From Agromyces flavus (GTDB taxonomy: Bacteria; Actinomycetota; Actinomycetes; Actinomycetales; Microbacteriaceae): 64,000 bases of DNA. Position numbers and translations under genes: made by a program. Below, one piece after another: positions 18,383-25,596 of this stretch; position 1 is the stretch's first letter, and every line of letters starts with the position of its first letter. Below the pieces are notes generated by a model. The model ran no database searches, was not told the DNA's origin, and worked only from the letters and a program-made list of their open reading frames with translations. The stretch covers positions 372,001 to 436,000 of the forward strand of contig NZ_LT629755.1 in assembly GCF_900104685.1 (NCBI RefSeq), given 5' to 3'.

Positions 18383-19813
18383 TTGAACGGTGACGACACG
18401 CACGGCCGCCCACCGAGCCTGCGACCGCGGCGTGCCGCCGAACCGCCCGCCGAAGCGCGCTTCGCGCCGCCCCCAGTTCGGCGTCCCGCCCCCTCCGAGC
18501 CGTCGGCTCGCCCGCGTTCGCCGCAGCCCGCCGACGCCGACGGACGCCCCGTCGAGTACCGCGCGCCCGAGCCGCATCGTGCGCCGCCGCCATCGGGCCG
18601 GCGGGCGTCCGAGCCGCCGGCCCGTCGTGCCGAGCCGTCGGCGTATCGAGGCGAGCCGCCGTTGCGCCGTGCCGAGCCGTCGGCGTATCGAGCCGAGGCG
18701 CCGGTGCGCCGTGCCGAGCCGTCGGCGCATCGAGCCGAGCCGCCCGTCCGCCGTCCCGAGCCGTCGGCCCATCGACCCGATCCCGGTGTGCGCCGACCCG
18801 AGCCGCGGCCGCACCACTTCGACGCGCCGCCGATCCGCCGTCCCGAGCCGTCCGCACACCACCTCGACCGGTCGCCGGCTCGCACCGTTCCGCAGCCGAC
18901 GATGCGGCGCGCTCCCGAACCCGCCCCGCCCGAGCCGAGCCGGTCGGCTCCCGACGGTCCGGCACCGGTTCGGCGGCGACGTGCGCAGGCCGGCCCGCGT
19001 CGCGCGGTCCTCCTCGACCGCGTGCGAGCCGTGGCGGCGATCCCACGCGGGGCGTCGGCGCCCGCCAGCTCGCCGTCTCGTCGGCGCAACGGCCCGGCGC
19101 GCGTGGCTGCCGCACTCCTCATCGTGCCTGCGCTCGTCAGCACCGTCGCGTTGCCGGCGTACGCGTTCCTCCCGGGCGGGCAGCTTCCCGGAGTGCAGAC
19201 GAAGTTCAGCCTCTCCGTCGCCGGCGCCCAGGGCCTCAGCGTCTCCGACCAGGCCGGCGGCGCCGCCGTCTCGGCCGACAGCTTCTCGGTCACCACCAAG
19301 GCCGAGATCGACGCCGCCGCCGCGGAGGCCGCCGCAGCCGAGCAGGCGGCGCGCGAGGCCGAGCTCGCGTCGCGCGGCGACGGCGCGTACGCGCAGGTCA
19401 CCCAGCAGGCCGAGGGTGACGACTACCCGTGGTGGTACGAGACGCCCGACGACTACGGCGGCGGCCTCTCGCCGCTGCGGTACTACTACCGCGAGTGCGT
19501 GGACTTCGTCGCGTGGCGTCTGAACCGCGATGCCGGCGTCACGAGCGCACCGTGGAAGTGGGACTGGGGCAATCTCGCATCGGGCAGTGCCTGGGTGTGG
19601 GCCGACGAGTGGCAGGCCAAGGGCTGGCCCACGAGCAGCGAGCCGGTGGTCGGCTCGGTCGCATGGTTCCCGTACAACCACGTGGCCTATGTGCAGTCGG
19701 TGAACGGCGACGGCACGGTCACGATCGAGGAGTACAACCAGAACTCCGACCACTCGTACCACGTCCGCACCATCCCGGTGGGCGACGCCCTCTATCTCTA
19801 CCCGCCGGTCTGA
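18383..19813 (+). CDS. CHAP-domain cell-wall hydrolase with a long Arg/Pro-rich cytoplasmic repeat region
   Basis: The TTG start (18383) has GGAGG 10 nt upstream and lies after the promoter; the earlier ATG at 18284 is inside the -10 box. The 476-residue protein begins with ~240 residues rich in R, P, A, E and S, including six ~14-residue repeats of the RRAEPSAYRAEAPV type (18623-18877). A hydrophobic helix ends in LPAYAFLPGG, then a linker carries TTKAEIDAAAAEAAAAEQAA, close to that of the NlpC/P60 protein. The C-terminal CHAP domain has the catalytic Cys in YYYRECVDFVAWRLN and His in NHVAYVQSV. It probably cleaves peptidoglycan at the cell surface; the repeats would stay inside the cell or span the septum machinery. 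Confidence 0.85.
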   Translation: MNGDDTHGRPPSLRPRRAAEPPAEARFAPPPVRRPAPSEPSARPRSPQPADADGRPVEYRAPEPHRAPPPSGRRASEPPARRAEPSAYRGEPPLRRAEPSAYRAEAPVRRAEPSAHRAEPPVRRPEPSAHRPDPGVRRPEPRPHHFDAPPIRRPEPSAHHLDRSPARTVPQPTMRRAPEPAPPEPSRSAPDGPAPVRRRRAQAGPRRAVLLDRVRAVAAIPRGASAPASSPSRRRNGPARVAAALLIVPALVSTVALPAYAFLPGGQLPGVQTKFSLSVAGAQGLSVSDQAGGAAVSADSFSVTTKAEIDAAAAEAAAAEQAAREAELASRGDGAYAQVTQQAEGDDYPWWYETPDDYGGGLSPLRYYYRECVDFVAWRLNRDAGVTSAPWKWDWGNLASGSAWVWADEWQAKGWPTSSEPVVGSVAWFPYNHVAYVQSVNGDGTVTIEEYNQNSDHSYHVRTIPVGDALYLYPPV

Positions 19814-19929
19814 CCGGCGCCGACACGACGGCGATCACATCGCATGAGGTTCGACACGGCGGCAGGTAGGCACGATGCGCTCCACGGGCTACCGTGGGCG
19901 GACGATCACGCAGGAAGCAGGTGACCGCG

Positions 19930-20028
19930 ATGACGCAGCCATCCGACCAGGGGCGGCCCGATGAGACCGGGTTCGTCGACGAACTCGCCCCGGCGACCTC
20001 GGCGATCGTCGTCCTGGGCTACAACTGA
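19930..20028 (+). CDS. Possible 32-residue peptide, unknown
   Basis: A short open frame reads MTQPSDQGRPDETG, then FVDELAPATSAIVVLGYN and stops 24 nt before tRNA-Arg. A GGAAG site lies upstream; an in-frame GTG at 19921 is closer to it. The first half is polar and acidic, and the second half is hydrophobic with an aromatic end, a profile seen in some precursor peptides, but no modifying enzyme is adjacent. It is too short for any statistical support, so it may be chance. Confidence 0.35.
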   Translation: MTQPSDQGRPDETGFVDELAPATSAIVVLGYN

Positions 20029-20052
20029 CCGCCCGGTAGACTCGTCCGGTCA

Positions 20053-20124
20053 GCCTCTGTAGCTCAATGGAAGAGCAGCTCCGTCCTAAGGAGAGGGTTG
20101 GGGGTTCGAGTCCCTCCAGGGGCA
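20053..20124 (+). tRNA. tRNA-Arg (anticodon CCU)
   Basis: The acceptor stem GCCTCTG pairs with CAGGGGC, the T loop is TTCGAGT, and the anticodon loop GTCCTAA holds CCT, which reads AGG. The D arm (GCTC...GAGC) and variable loop fit. The 3' CC is followed by G, so the final CCA is added after transcription. A TAGACT box 10 nt upstream is a likely -10. Confidence 0.93.
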
Positions 20125-20208
20125 CCGCGCGGTCACGCAACCCCCTTGCACGCGCTCGGCGTCTCACGGCTACGCTGATGCCGATTGGGTCCTGCCCGGA
20201 GGTGGCCT

Positions 20209-20547
20209 GTGGGAAAGCTCACGTACGATTCGTCGCTCGGCGTCGACTTCGATGATCGCGTGCTCGCGCACCTGCAGCTGGTGATCGGGGCGAAGCTGCG
20301 GCGCGGCGAGTCCTTCTACTTCAGCTGGCGCGATGATCCGTCGATCGGCGACGGCCGCAGCACCATCTGGATGCACCCGCGCGTCTCGCTCATCTTCAAG
20401 TACGCGGGCGGGCGGCAGCCCGCGATCAACCGGCTCTGGGTCGACGCGCTCATGGCGACGGCGAACTCGCCCGGTGGGCTCGTGCTCGTGCCCGAGCCCG
20501 AGGGTCGTGTCGAGGGCGAGAACCATGTCCGTGAGCACGAGTCATGA
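20209..20547 (+). CDS. Conserved small protein of the MGKLTYDSS type, unknown function
   Basis: The 112-residue protein starts at GTG 20209, with GGAGG 4 nt upstream, and reads MGKLTYDSSLGVDFDDRVLAHLQLVI. It has the core FYFSWRDDPSIGDGRSTIWMHPRVSLIFKY and ends in LVPEPEG plus an acidic tail. Proteins like this are common in Microbacteriaceae and are often labelled as ligase-related in databases, although they have no KxDG motif; I take that label to be a carry-over. A TACGCT box stands about 35 nt before the start. The next gene starts inside its stop codon (ATGA), so both belong to one transcript. Confidence 0.75.
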   Translation: MGKLTYDSSLGVDFDDRVLAHLQLVIGAKLRRGESFYFSWRDDPSIGDGRSTIWMHPRVSLIFKYAGGRQPAINRLWVDALMATANSPGGLVLVPEPEGRVEGENHVREHES

Positions 20548-20816
20548 AGCGCGTCAACATCCTCTACGACGGTCTCCAGTACTCGGTCGGGCACGCCGAC
20601 CTCGAGGCCATCAAGGCGACGATCGAGCAGGCGCATGCGACCGGCACGGCTCGCTGGATCACGGTGAACTTCGGCGAGGGGCGCCCGCAACCTGCCGACC
20701 TGCTCGTGGGCCCCGGCATCCCCATCAGCGTCATCCCGATCCCGCCCGATGACGATCTCGGTGGAACCGACGATGCGTCGGAGTCGGAGCGGGTGGTCGC
20801 AGAGGACCTCGGCTGA
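20544..20816 (+). CDS. Small conserved protein, paralogue of the 20818-21177 product, unknown
   Basis: The 90-residue protein begins MKRVNILYDGLQYSVG, has a central amphipathic helix (EAIKATIEQAHATG), a strand (ARWITVNFGEG) and a DLLVGPGIPISVIPI end before an acidic tail. The order strand-helix-strand-LLVGP also occurs in the convergent neighbour, so the two look like distant paralogues. It is coupled by ATGA to the upstream gene. The stops of the two convergent genes are 1 nt apart (20816/20818). No function is assigned. Confidence 0.7.
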   Translation: MKRVNILYDGLQYSVGHADLEAIKATIEQAHATGTARWITVNFGEGRPQPADLLVGPGIPISVIPIPPDDDLGGTDDASESERVVAEDLG

Positions 20817-20817
20817 C

Positions 20818-21177
20818 TCAGCGGATCGGCGGCCACTCGAGGTCGTCGGTGTCGGCGTCGTCGATCTCCTCGTACGGGGCGGCGCCGCCGACGAGCGGGC
20901 GCGTCGATGAGAGTCCGGTCGTGGCGCTGCGCAGCCGTTCGACGAGCGCCTCGTCGACGAGCTCCTCGAACTCCGACTCGACCGGTTCGGTCACCAGTTG
21001 GCTCGCCGGGCCGACGAGCAGATGGGCACGTCCGACGCCGCCGTCAGCGGTGCGGACGGGTATGTCGACGGATGCCGCGTTGTGGCCGGTGGCGAGGGCC
21101 GCCGCGTAGTCGACGATCGCGTCCGCGATGTCGCTCCCGGTGAGCAGCACGCCCCCGGCGTAATGGATCCGCTGCAT
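20818..21177 (-). CDS. Small conserved protein with an LLVGP motif, unknown
   Basis: The 119-residue protein starts MQRIHYAGGVLLTGSDIADAIVDYAAAL and continues with VDIPVRTADGG, then AHLLVGPASQLVTEPV and an acidic tail ending in DDLEWPPIR. It shares the strand-helix-strand-LLVGP order with the 20544 product. A TAGACC box ends 6 nt before the ATG, so the message is probably leaderless. It lies alone on the minus strand between two small-gene pairs. The fold is likely alpha/beta; the function is unknown. Confidence 0.7.
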   Translation of the reverse strand: MQRIHYAGGVLLTGSDIADAIVDYAAALATGHNAASVDIPVRTADGGVGRAHLLVGPASQLVTEPVESEFEELVDEALVERLRSATTGLSSTRPLVGGAAPYEEIDDADTDDLEWPPIR

Positions 21178-21272
21178 GGTGCAGGTCTACCGGTTGCACC
21201 GGATCGGCTCAAGATCTTGCGCCGGACCGGCATGCCGTGATCTCATGTGCGTCTCTCACCCGGCCAACCGGG

Positions 21273-21542
21273 TCAGATCCAGTCGACGGCGTGCACCCAG
21301 CCGGCGATGTAGGCACGCTCGTTCGGACCGAGACGGACGCCGGAGCGCGGAACCGGCTGGTCCTCGAGGTCGCACAGCTCGAAGATGCGTCGCACGACCA
21401 GTCCGCGCAGTGGCGCGGTCGGGTGCTCCAGGATCTCGAGCTGGAGCGGACTCTCGAGCATCGGCCACCAGATGCCGATCGAGGGCAGGGGCCCTTCCGC
21501 GGCCGGCGCCTCCTGGCCCGGTTCGTCGAGCAGCGAGGTCAT
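21273..21542 (-). CDS. Small protein, unknown
   Basis: The 89-residue protein has a GIWWPMLESPLQLEILEHP segment, a helix with VVRRIFELCDLE, and a LGPNERAYIAGWVHAVDWI end. The Trp-rich start and end suggest a compact fold rather than a membrane protein. The start ATG at 21542 overlaps the stop of the 54-residue upstream gene (ATGA), which supports both as real. I do not recognise the family. Confidence 0.6.
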   Translation of the reverse strand: MTSLLDEPGQEAPAAEGPLPSIGIWWPMLESPLQLEILEHPTAPLRGLVVRRIFELCDLEDQPVPRSGVRLGPNERAYIAGWVHAVDWI

Positions 21543-21703
21543 TGCGCACGCTCCTCGGTGATCCCGCCCGTGTCGTCGTCGCGCACGGCGACGCGTTCCT
21601 CCGGGTCGGCGTCCTCCTCGGCGCGTGCCTTGCGCTCGGCTTCCTCGAGCGCGGCGTCCATCTCGCGATCCGTCGTGGGATCGTCGCTCTGCGGGTCGGA
21701 CAT
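21539..21703 (-). CDS. 54-residue highly charged protein, unknown
   Basis: This open frame encodes MSDPQSDDPTTDREMDAALE, a helical EEAERKARAEEDADPEE stretch and a short GGITEERAQ end. It is strongly acidic and probably helical or disordered. Its TGA overlaps the ATG of the next gene by 4 nt, and a GATGGGGG site precedes the start, so it is likely translated in an operon with 21273-21542. It has no recognisable domain. Confidence 0.6.
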   Translation of the reverse strand: MSDPQSDDPTTDREMDAALEEAERKARAEEDADPEERVAVRDDDTGGITEERAQ

Positions 21704-21883
21704 GGTCATCCCCCATCTCGTCTGGTCGCGGCGCGCACCCCAGCGTGCACGGTCAGGTCGGCGACCGCTTCCGAAGCTACGCGGTCCGTGGGGGGCGGGG
21801 CAGGGACTTGACCGTCCCGCAACCCGGTGCTACCCGGACGGGGGGTGTCTTCGATCGTCGGTGCCAGGGAGCATGATGGTCGC

Positions 21884-22951
21884 ATGGACCTGCCGGTGAT
21901 GCCGCCCGTCGCTCCCATGCTCGCCAAGTCCGTGAAGGACATCCCCGATGTGGGGCACGTCGAGCCCAAGTGGGACGGATTCCGCACGATCGTCTTCCGC
22001 GACGGCGACGAGGTCGAGCTCGGCAGCCGCAACGAACGACCGATGACCCGCTACTTCCCCGAACTCGTCGAGGCGCTCCGGCACAACCTTCCGGAGCGAT
22101 GCGTCGTCGACGGCGAGATCATCCTCGCCCGCGACGGTCGGCTCGACTTCGACGCGCTGCAGCAGCGCATCCATCCGGCCGCGAGCCGGGTCCGGCTGCT
22201 CGCCGAGCAGACACCGGTCTCGTTCGTGGCGTTCGACCTGCTCGCGCTCGGCGACGACGACCTGACGAGCCACCCCTTCGCCGAACGACGCGCGCGGCTC
22301 GAGCAGGCGCTCGCGAACGCATCCGACCCGGTCTTCGTGACGCCGGCCACGGCCGACCCGGCCGTGGCGCGGGAGTGGTTCGAGCGGTTCGAGGGCGCCG
22401 GGCTCGACGGCGTCGTGGCCAAGCCGCTCGACGGCACGTACCAGCCCGACAAGCGCACCATGTTCAAGATCAAGCACGAGCGCACCGCAGACTGCGTCGT
22501 CGCGGGCTACCGATGGCACAAGAGCGGCGACGTGATCGGGTCCCTCCTGCTCGGGCTGTACGACGACGACGGCCGCCTCCAGCACGTGGGCGTCTCGGCG
22601 TCCTTCTCGATGGCACGACGTCGGGCATTGGTCGACGAGCTCGCGCCATACGTCGAAGCCGACCTGGCGCGCCATCCGTGGGGGGAGTGGGCGGGCCAGG
22701 AGGCCCAACGCACCGGCCGGATGCCCGGGGCGGTCAGCCGATGGAGCGCCGGCAAGGACCTCTCGTTCGTGCCGCTGCGTCCCGAGCTCGTCGTCGAGGT
22801 CGCCTACGACCACATGGAGGGCGATCGCTTCCGGCATACCGCGCAGTTCCGGCGTTGGCGCGCCGACCGCACACCCGAGAGCTGCACGTATGCGCAGCTC
22901 GAGGCCCCGGCCGGTCTCGACCTCGGCGAGATCCTGCCGGTTCGGGGCTGA
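21884..22951 (+). CDS. ligC: ATP-dependent DNA ligase, LigC type
   Basis: This enzyme seals nicks using ATP. The 355-residue protein is the short actinobacterial LigC form: adenylation domain (~1-215) with nucleophile Lys29 in EPKWDGFR, followed by GSRNERPMTRYFPEL, DGEIILARD, FVAFDLLALG, GVVAKPLDG and the FKIKHERTADCV motif, then a C-terminal OB fold (~220-340). It lacks the primase and nuclease domains of LigD. The ATG 21884 is preceded by CATGAT and 6 nt, a leaderless arrangement. LigC proteins take part in repair or minor end-joining; no Ku gene is adjacent. Confidence 0.93.
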   Translation: MDLPVMPPVAPMLAKSVKDIPDVGHVEPKWDGFRTIVFRDGDEVELGSRNERPMTRYFPELVEALRHNLPERCVVDGEIILARDGRLDFDALQQRIHPAASRVRLLAEQTPVSFVAFDLLALGDDDLTSHPFAERRARLEQALANASDPVFVTPATADPAVAREWFERFEGAGLDGVVAKPLDGTYQPDKRTMFKIKHERTADCVVAGYRWHKSGDVIGSLLLGLYDDDGRLQHVGVSASFSMARRRALVDELAPYVEADLARHPWGEWAGQEAQRTGRMPGAVSRWSAGKDLSFVPLRPELVVEVAYDHMEGDRFRHTAQFRRWRADRTPESCTYAQLEAPAGLDLGEILPVRG

Positions 22952-22978
22952 CGCCCCATCCGCGTCATCCGGGCAGGG

Positions 22979-23482
22979 TCAGAGCACCGTGCGCAGTCCC
23001 GCGGAGTTGGCGGTGTGGTGCTCGAACACGAGGTTGGTCTCGGTGAGCGCCACGGCGGGGTTGGCCGAGAGGTTCTTCAGCACGAACTGCCGCACGTGCT
23101 CGCTGTCGCGCACGCGGACGTGGATGAGGAAGTCCTCACTGCCGCCGAGGAAGAACAGCTGCGCCACCTCGGGCTCGCGGCGCAGCTCGTCGGAGATCTG
23201 CTCCATGAGGTGCCGCGCGCCGGGCCGGATGCGCACGGAGACGAGCGCCTGGAGGGTGTAGCCGAGCGCCGCAGGATTGATCTCGGCGGTGTACCGCGTG
23301 ATGACGCCGCGCTCCCGGAGCGAGCGCACGCGCGCGAGGCAGGTGGACGGCGAGACGCCCACTTCGCGTGCGAGCTCGACGTTCGGGATGCGCGCGTTCT
23401 CATGCAGTCGGGCGATGATCTGCCGGTCGATCGCGTCGAGGGCCACGCGGGCGGGTTCGCTGAACTGCGGCAGATCGGTCAC
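22979..23482 (-). CDS. aldR: Lrp/AsnC-family regulator, AldR-like
   Basis: The 167-residue protein has an N-terminal HTH (~18-70; LDAIDRQIIARLHENARIPNVELAREVGVSPSTCLARV) and a C-terminal ligand-binding RAM domain (~80-150; LVSVRIRPG, FFLGGSEDFLIHVRV). AldR homologues sense amino acids and control alanine dehydrogenase. It is divergent from ald, with 131 nt between, and the interval holds repeated ATTCGGAxCGA elements that are the likely binding sites. The GTG start has a GAAGGGA site upstream. Confidence 0.9.
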   Translation of the reverse strand: MTDLPQFSEPARVALDAIDRQIIARLHENARIPNVELAREVGVSPSTCLARVRSLRERGVITRYTAEINPAALGYTLQALVSVRIRPGARHLMEQISDELRREPEVAQLFFLGGSEDFLIHVRVRDSEHVRQFVLKNLSANPAVALTETNLVFEHHTANSAGLRTVL

Positions 23483-23502
23483 GGCGACGATTCCCTTCGA
23501 AC

Positions 23503-23610
23503 ATTCGGAACGGATGCGACCAGTCTACCGAACAGAATGCGGAGCGACTTCCGCTCTGACGAACAACAGGCGACCATGGAGGTACACACCAACACAGCAT
23601 TCGGAGCGAA
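23503..23610. promoter_or_regulatory. Three ATTCGGAxCGA-type repeats between aldR and ald
   Basis: Copies lie at 23503-23514 (ATTCGGAACGGA), 23536-23547 (AATGCGGAGCGA) and 23599-23610 (ATTCGGAGCGAA). They share a core and sit in the divergent promoter region; the third overlaps the ald ribosome-binding site. Lrp-family regulators bind several spaced sites and wrap the DNA, so these fit AldR operators. Confidence 0.55.
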
Positions 23611-23613
23611 CAC

Positions 23614-24714
23614 ATGCACATCGGCGTGCCCGCTGAGGTCAAGAACAACGAATTCCGCGTCGCCATGACGCCCGCGGGGGCGAACGCGCTCTCGCTGCGC
23701 GGCCACCGCGTCGACATCCAGACCGGCGCCGGCGAGGGCGCGGGCTACCACGACGACGAGTACCGCGCCGCCGGCGCGCACATCGTCGCGACCGCCGAGG
23801 AGGCCTGGGCGGCCGAGCTCGTGCTCAAGGTCAAGGAGCCCATCGAGCAGGAGTACCGCTTCCTGCGCGAGGACCTCACGCTCTTCACCTACCTGCACCT
23901 CGCGGCCGACCTGCCCCTGACGCGCGCCATCCTCGACTCGGGCGTCACCGCCATCGCGTACGAGACGGTCCAGCTCGCCGACCGCTCCCTGCCGCTGCTC
24001 ACTCCCATGAGCGAGGTCGCGGGCCGACTCGCCCCGCAGGTCGGCGCGGCCGAGCTGCACGCGTCGAAGGGCGGCCGAGGCGTGCTGCTGGCCGGCGTGC
24101 CCGGCACGGCACCCGCCAAGGTGCTCGTCATCGGCGGTGGCGTCGCCGGCGAGCAGGCCGCGGCGACCGCGCTCGGCCTCGGCGCCGACGTGACCGTCAT
24201 GGACATCTCGCTGCCCAAGTTGCGCGAGCTCGACGCGCGCTACGATCACCGCATCAAGACGCTCGCCTCGTCGCCGTACGAGACGGCGCGCCAGGTGCGC
24301 GACGCCGACCTCGTGATCGGCGCGGTGCTCGTACCCGGCGCCGCGGCCCCCAAGGTCGTCACCGACGAGATGGTCGCCACCATGAAGCGCGGCGCCGTGC
24401 TCGTCGACATCGCGATCGACCAGGGCGGCTGCTTCGAGGGGTCCCGCGCCACGACCCACGCAGAGCCGACCTTCCGCGTGCACGACGCCATCTTCTACTG
24501 CGTCGCCAACATGCCGGGCGCCGTGCCCGCGACCTCGACGCCCGCGCTCACGAACGCCACGCTGCCGTACGTGCTGAAGGTCGCCGACCTCGGCTGGCAG
24601 GCCGCGCTCGCCGAGGACGCGGCGCTGGCCAAGGGCCTGAACGCCACGGGCGGCAAGCTGACCAACGAGGGCGTCGCGAAGGCCCACGGACTGGAGCTCG
24701 CCTCCCTCGCCTGA
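23614..24714 (+). CDS. ald: Alanine dehydrogenase
   Basis: This NAD-dependent enzyme interconverts L-alanine and pyruvate plus ammonia. The 366-residue length and the motifs are standard: MHIGVPAEVKNNEFRVAMTP at the start with the pyruvate-binding Arg, LVLKVKEP with the catalytic Lys, LFTYLHLA with the catalytic His, VLVIGGGVAGEQAA for NAD, and DIAIDQGGCFEG near the active site. The ATG has GGAG 9 nt upstream inside a repeat element. AldR is divergent and probably activates it with alanine. A strong terminator follows at 24751. Confidence 0.96.
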   Translation: MHIGVPAEVKNNEFRVAMTPAGANALSLRGHRVDIQTGAGEGAGYHDDEYRAAGAHIVATAEEAWAAELVLKVKEPIEQEYRFLREDLTLFTYLHLAADLPLTRAILDSGVTAIAYETVQLADRSLPLLTPMSEVAGRLAPQVGAAELHASKGGRGVLLAGVPGTAPAKVLVIGGGVAGEQAAATALGLGADVTVMDISLPKLRELDARYDHRIKTLASSPYETARQVRDADLVIGAVLVPGAAAPKVVTDEMVATMKRGAVLVDIAIDQGGCFEGSRATTHAEPTFRVHDAIFYCVANMPGAVPATSTPALTNATLPYVLKVADLGWQAALAEDAALAKGLNATGGKLTNEGVAKAHGLELASLA

Positions 24715-24750
24715 CGCCGGGGCGCCCGAACCGGCGTTCCGTGAGCGGAC

Positions 24751-24786
24751 GACGGCGCCGACCGGTTGCGACCGGTCGGCGCCGTC
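24751..24786 (+). terminator. Hairpin terminator after ald
   Basis: A perfect 16-bp stem, GACGGCGCCGACCGGT with its complement, encloses a TGCG loop. It begins 37 nt after the ald stop. No T run follows. Confidence 0.8.
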
Positions 24787-24881
24787 ATGTCGATGCGAAC
24801 CCGTTCACGGCAGCGGCGTCGGATGCCACGCCAGCCCGGTGAAGAGGCCGCTCCCCATATCGTCGACGAGGACTCCTCGGC

Positions 24882-25169
24882 TCAGGAGAGCGAGAGGAAG
24901 AGCTTCTCGAGTTCGTCGAAGTCGAGTCGATCGCCGTCGGCGGCACCTTCGGGGTCGGTGGCGCAGTCCCGCATCGCGGTCGAGATGACCGCGAACCCGG
25001 CACGATCGAGCGCGCTCGACACCGCGGCGAGCTGCGTCACGACGGTGCGGCAGTCGGCTCCCGACTCCACGGCGTCGATCACCGCGTTGAGCTGACCGCG
25101 AGCCCGCTTGAGGCGGTTGGCGATGCGCCGCTGCGCGTCGGACTTCGAGGCGGTCGTCGTGGTGCTCAT
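24882..25169 (-). CDS. cstR: CsoR/RcnR-family repressor of the CstR (persulfide-sensing) subtype
   Basis: This 95-residue all-helical repressor has the DUF156 pattern RRIANRLKRARGQLNAVIDAVESGADC followed by VVTQLAAVSSALDRAGF. It has Cys40 and Cys69, 29 residues apart as in CsoR and CstR, but position 65, where copper-sensing CsoR has the ligand His, is Ala. Two cysteines without that His is the CstR signature, and CstR forms interprotein di- to tetrasulfide links in response to persulfide. It is coupled by ATGA to a rhodanese gene, and two palindromes lie before that gene. The subtype call is inference from these three points. Confidence 0.78.
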   Translation of the reverse strand: MSTTTTASKSDAQRRIANRLKRARGQLNAVIDAVESGADCRTVVTQLAAVSSALDRAGFAVISTAMRDCATDPEGAADGDRLDFDELEKLFLSLS

Positions 25170-25474
25170 GCCGCGCCTCCGACCGTGACGGGCAGCCCGG
25201 CCCGGTGCCACTCGGCGATGCCGCCGTCGATGTTGACCGCGTCGACGCCCTGCTGCTCGAGGTACTGCGTCGCCCTGGCACTGCGCCCGCCGACCGCGCA
25301 CATCACGTACACGGTGCGATCGCGCGGCACCTCGTCGAGGCGCTCGACCAAGGAGCCGAGGGGGATGTGGTGCGTGCCCTCGACGCGGGCCTGCACGAGC
25401 TCCTCGGGCTCGCGCACGTCGAGGATGAAGGCGCCGCTCGTCGCGTGCGCCTCTGCGGGGGTGATCGACTTCAT
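25166..25474 (-). CDS. Single-domain rhodanese (thiosulfate or persulfide sulfurtransferase)
   Basis: The 102-residue protein is a single rhodanese fold with ILDVREPEE at the start, HIPLGSL, and the active-site loop from Cys59 in VMCAVGGRSARAT, then VNIDGGIAEWHRAGLPV. The cysteine carries a persulfide in the reaction. In the loop the usual CRSGxRS form is replaced by CAVGGRS, which keeps the final Arg and Ser but could shift substrate choice. It is the first gene of the operon with the CstR-type repressor, and the double palindrome at 25501 lies 27 nt upstream, so expression probably rises when persulfide is high. Confidence 0.93.
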   Translation of the reverse strand: MKSITPAEAHATSGAFILDVREPEELVQARVEGTHHIPLGSLVERLDEVPRDRTVYVMCAVGGRSARATQYLEQQGVDAVNIDGGIAEWHRAGLPVTVGGAA

Positions 25475-25500
25475 GGGGGCTCCTCGGGGACGGTCATCCG

Positions 25501-25533
25501 GATACCCCTATGGTATCAATACCCGCGGGGTAT
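25501..25533. promoter_or_regulatory. Two tandem palindromes, likely CstR/CsoR operators
   Basis: GATACC-N5-GGTATC (25501-25517) and ATACCC-GCG-GGGTAT (25519-25533) are perfect inverted repeats with centres 17 bp apart. G/C-tract palindromes of this form are typical operators of the CsoR/CstR family. They lie upstream of the rhodanese-cstR operon and ~65 bp before the divergent helicase-like gene, so one repressor might affect both. Confidence 0.75.
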
Positions 25534-25596
25534 CCAAATCTGCGCGCGCGCGGCGATGCTCCGGGCGAACGGCCGAGCGCGCCGTATGGTGTCGGT

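Noticed and set aside
25510-25596. Start of the helicase-like protein at 25510
   Set aside because: It would lie within the double-palindrome operator; the GTG at 25597 has a correctly spaced -10 box.
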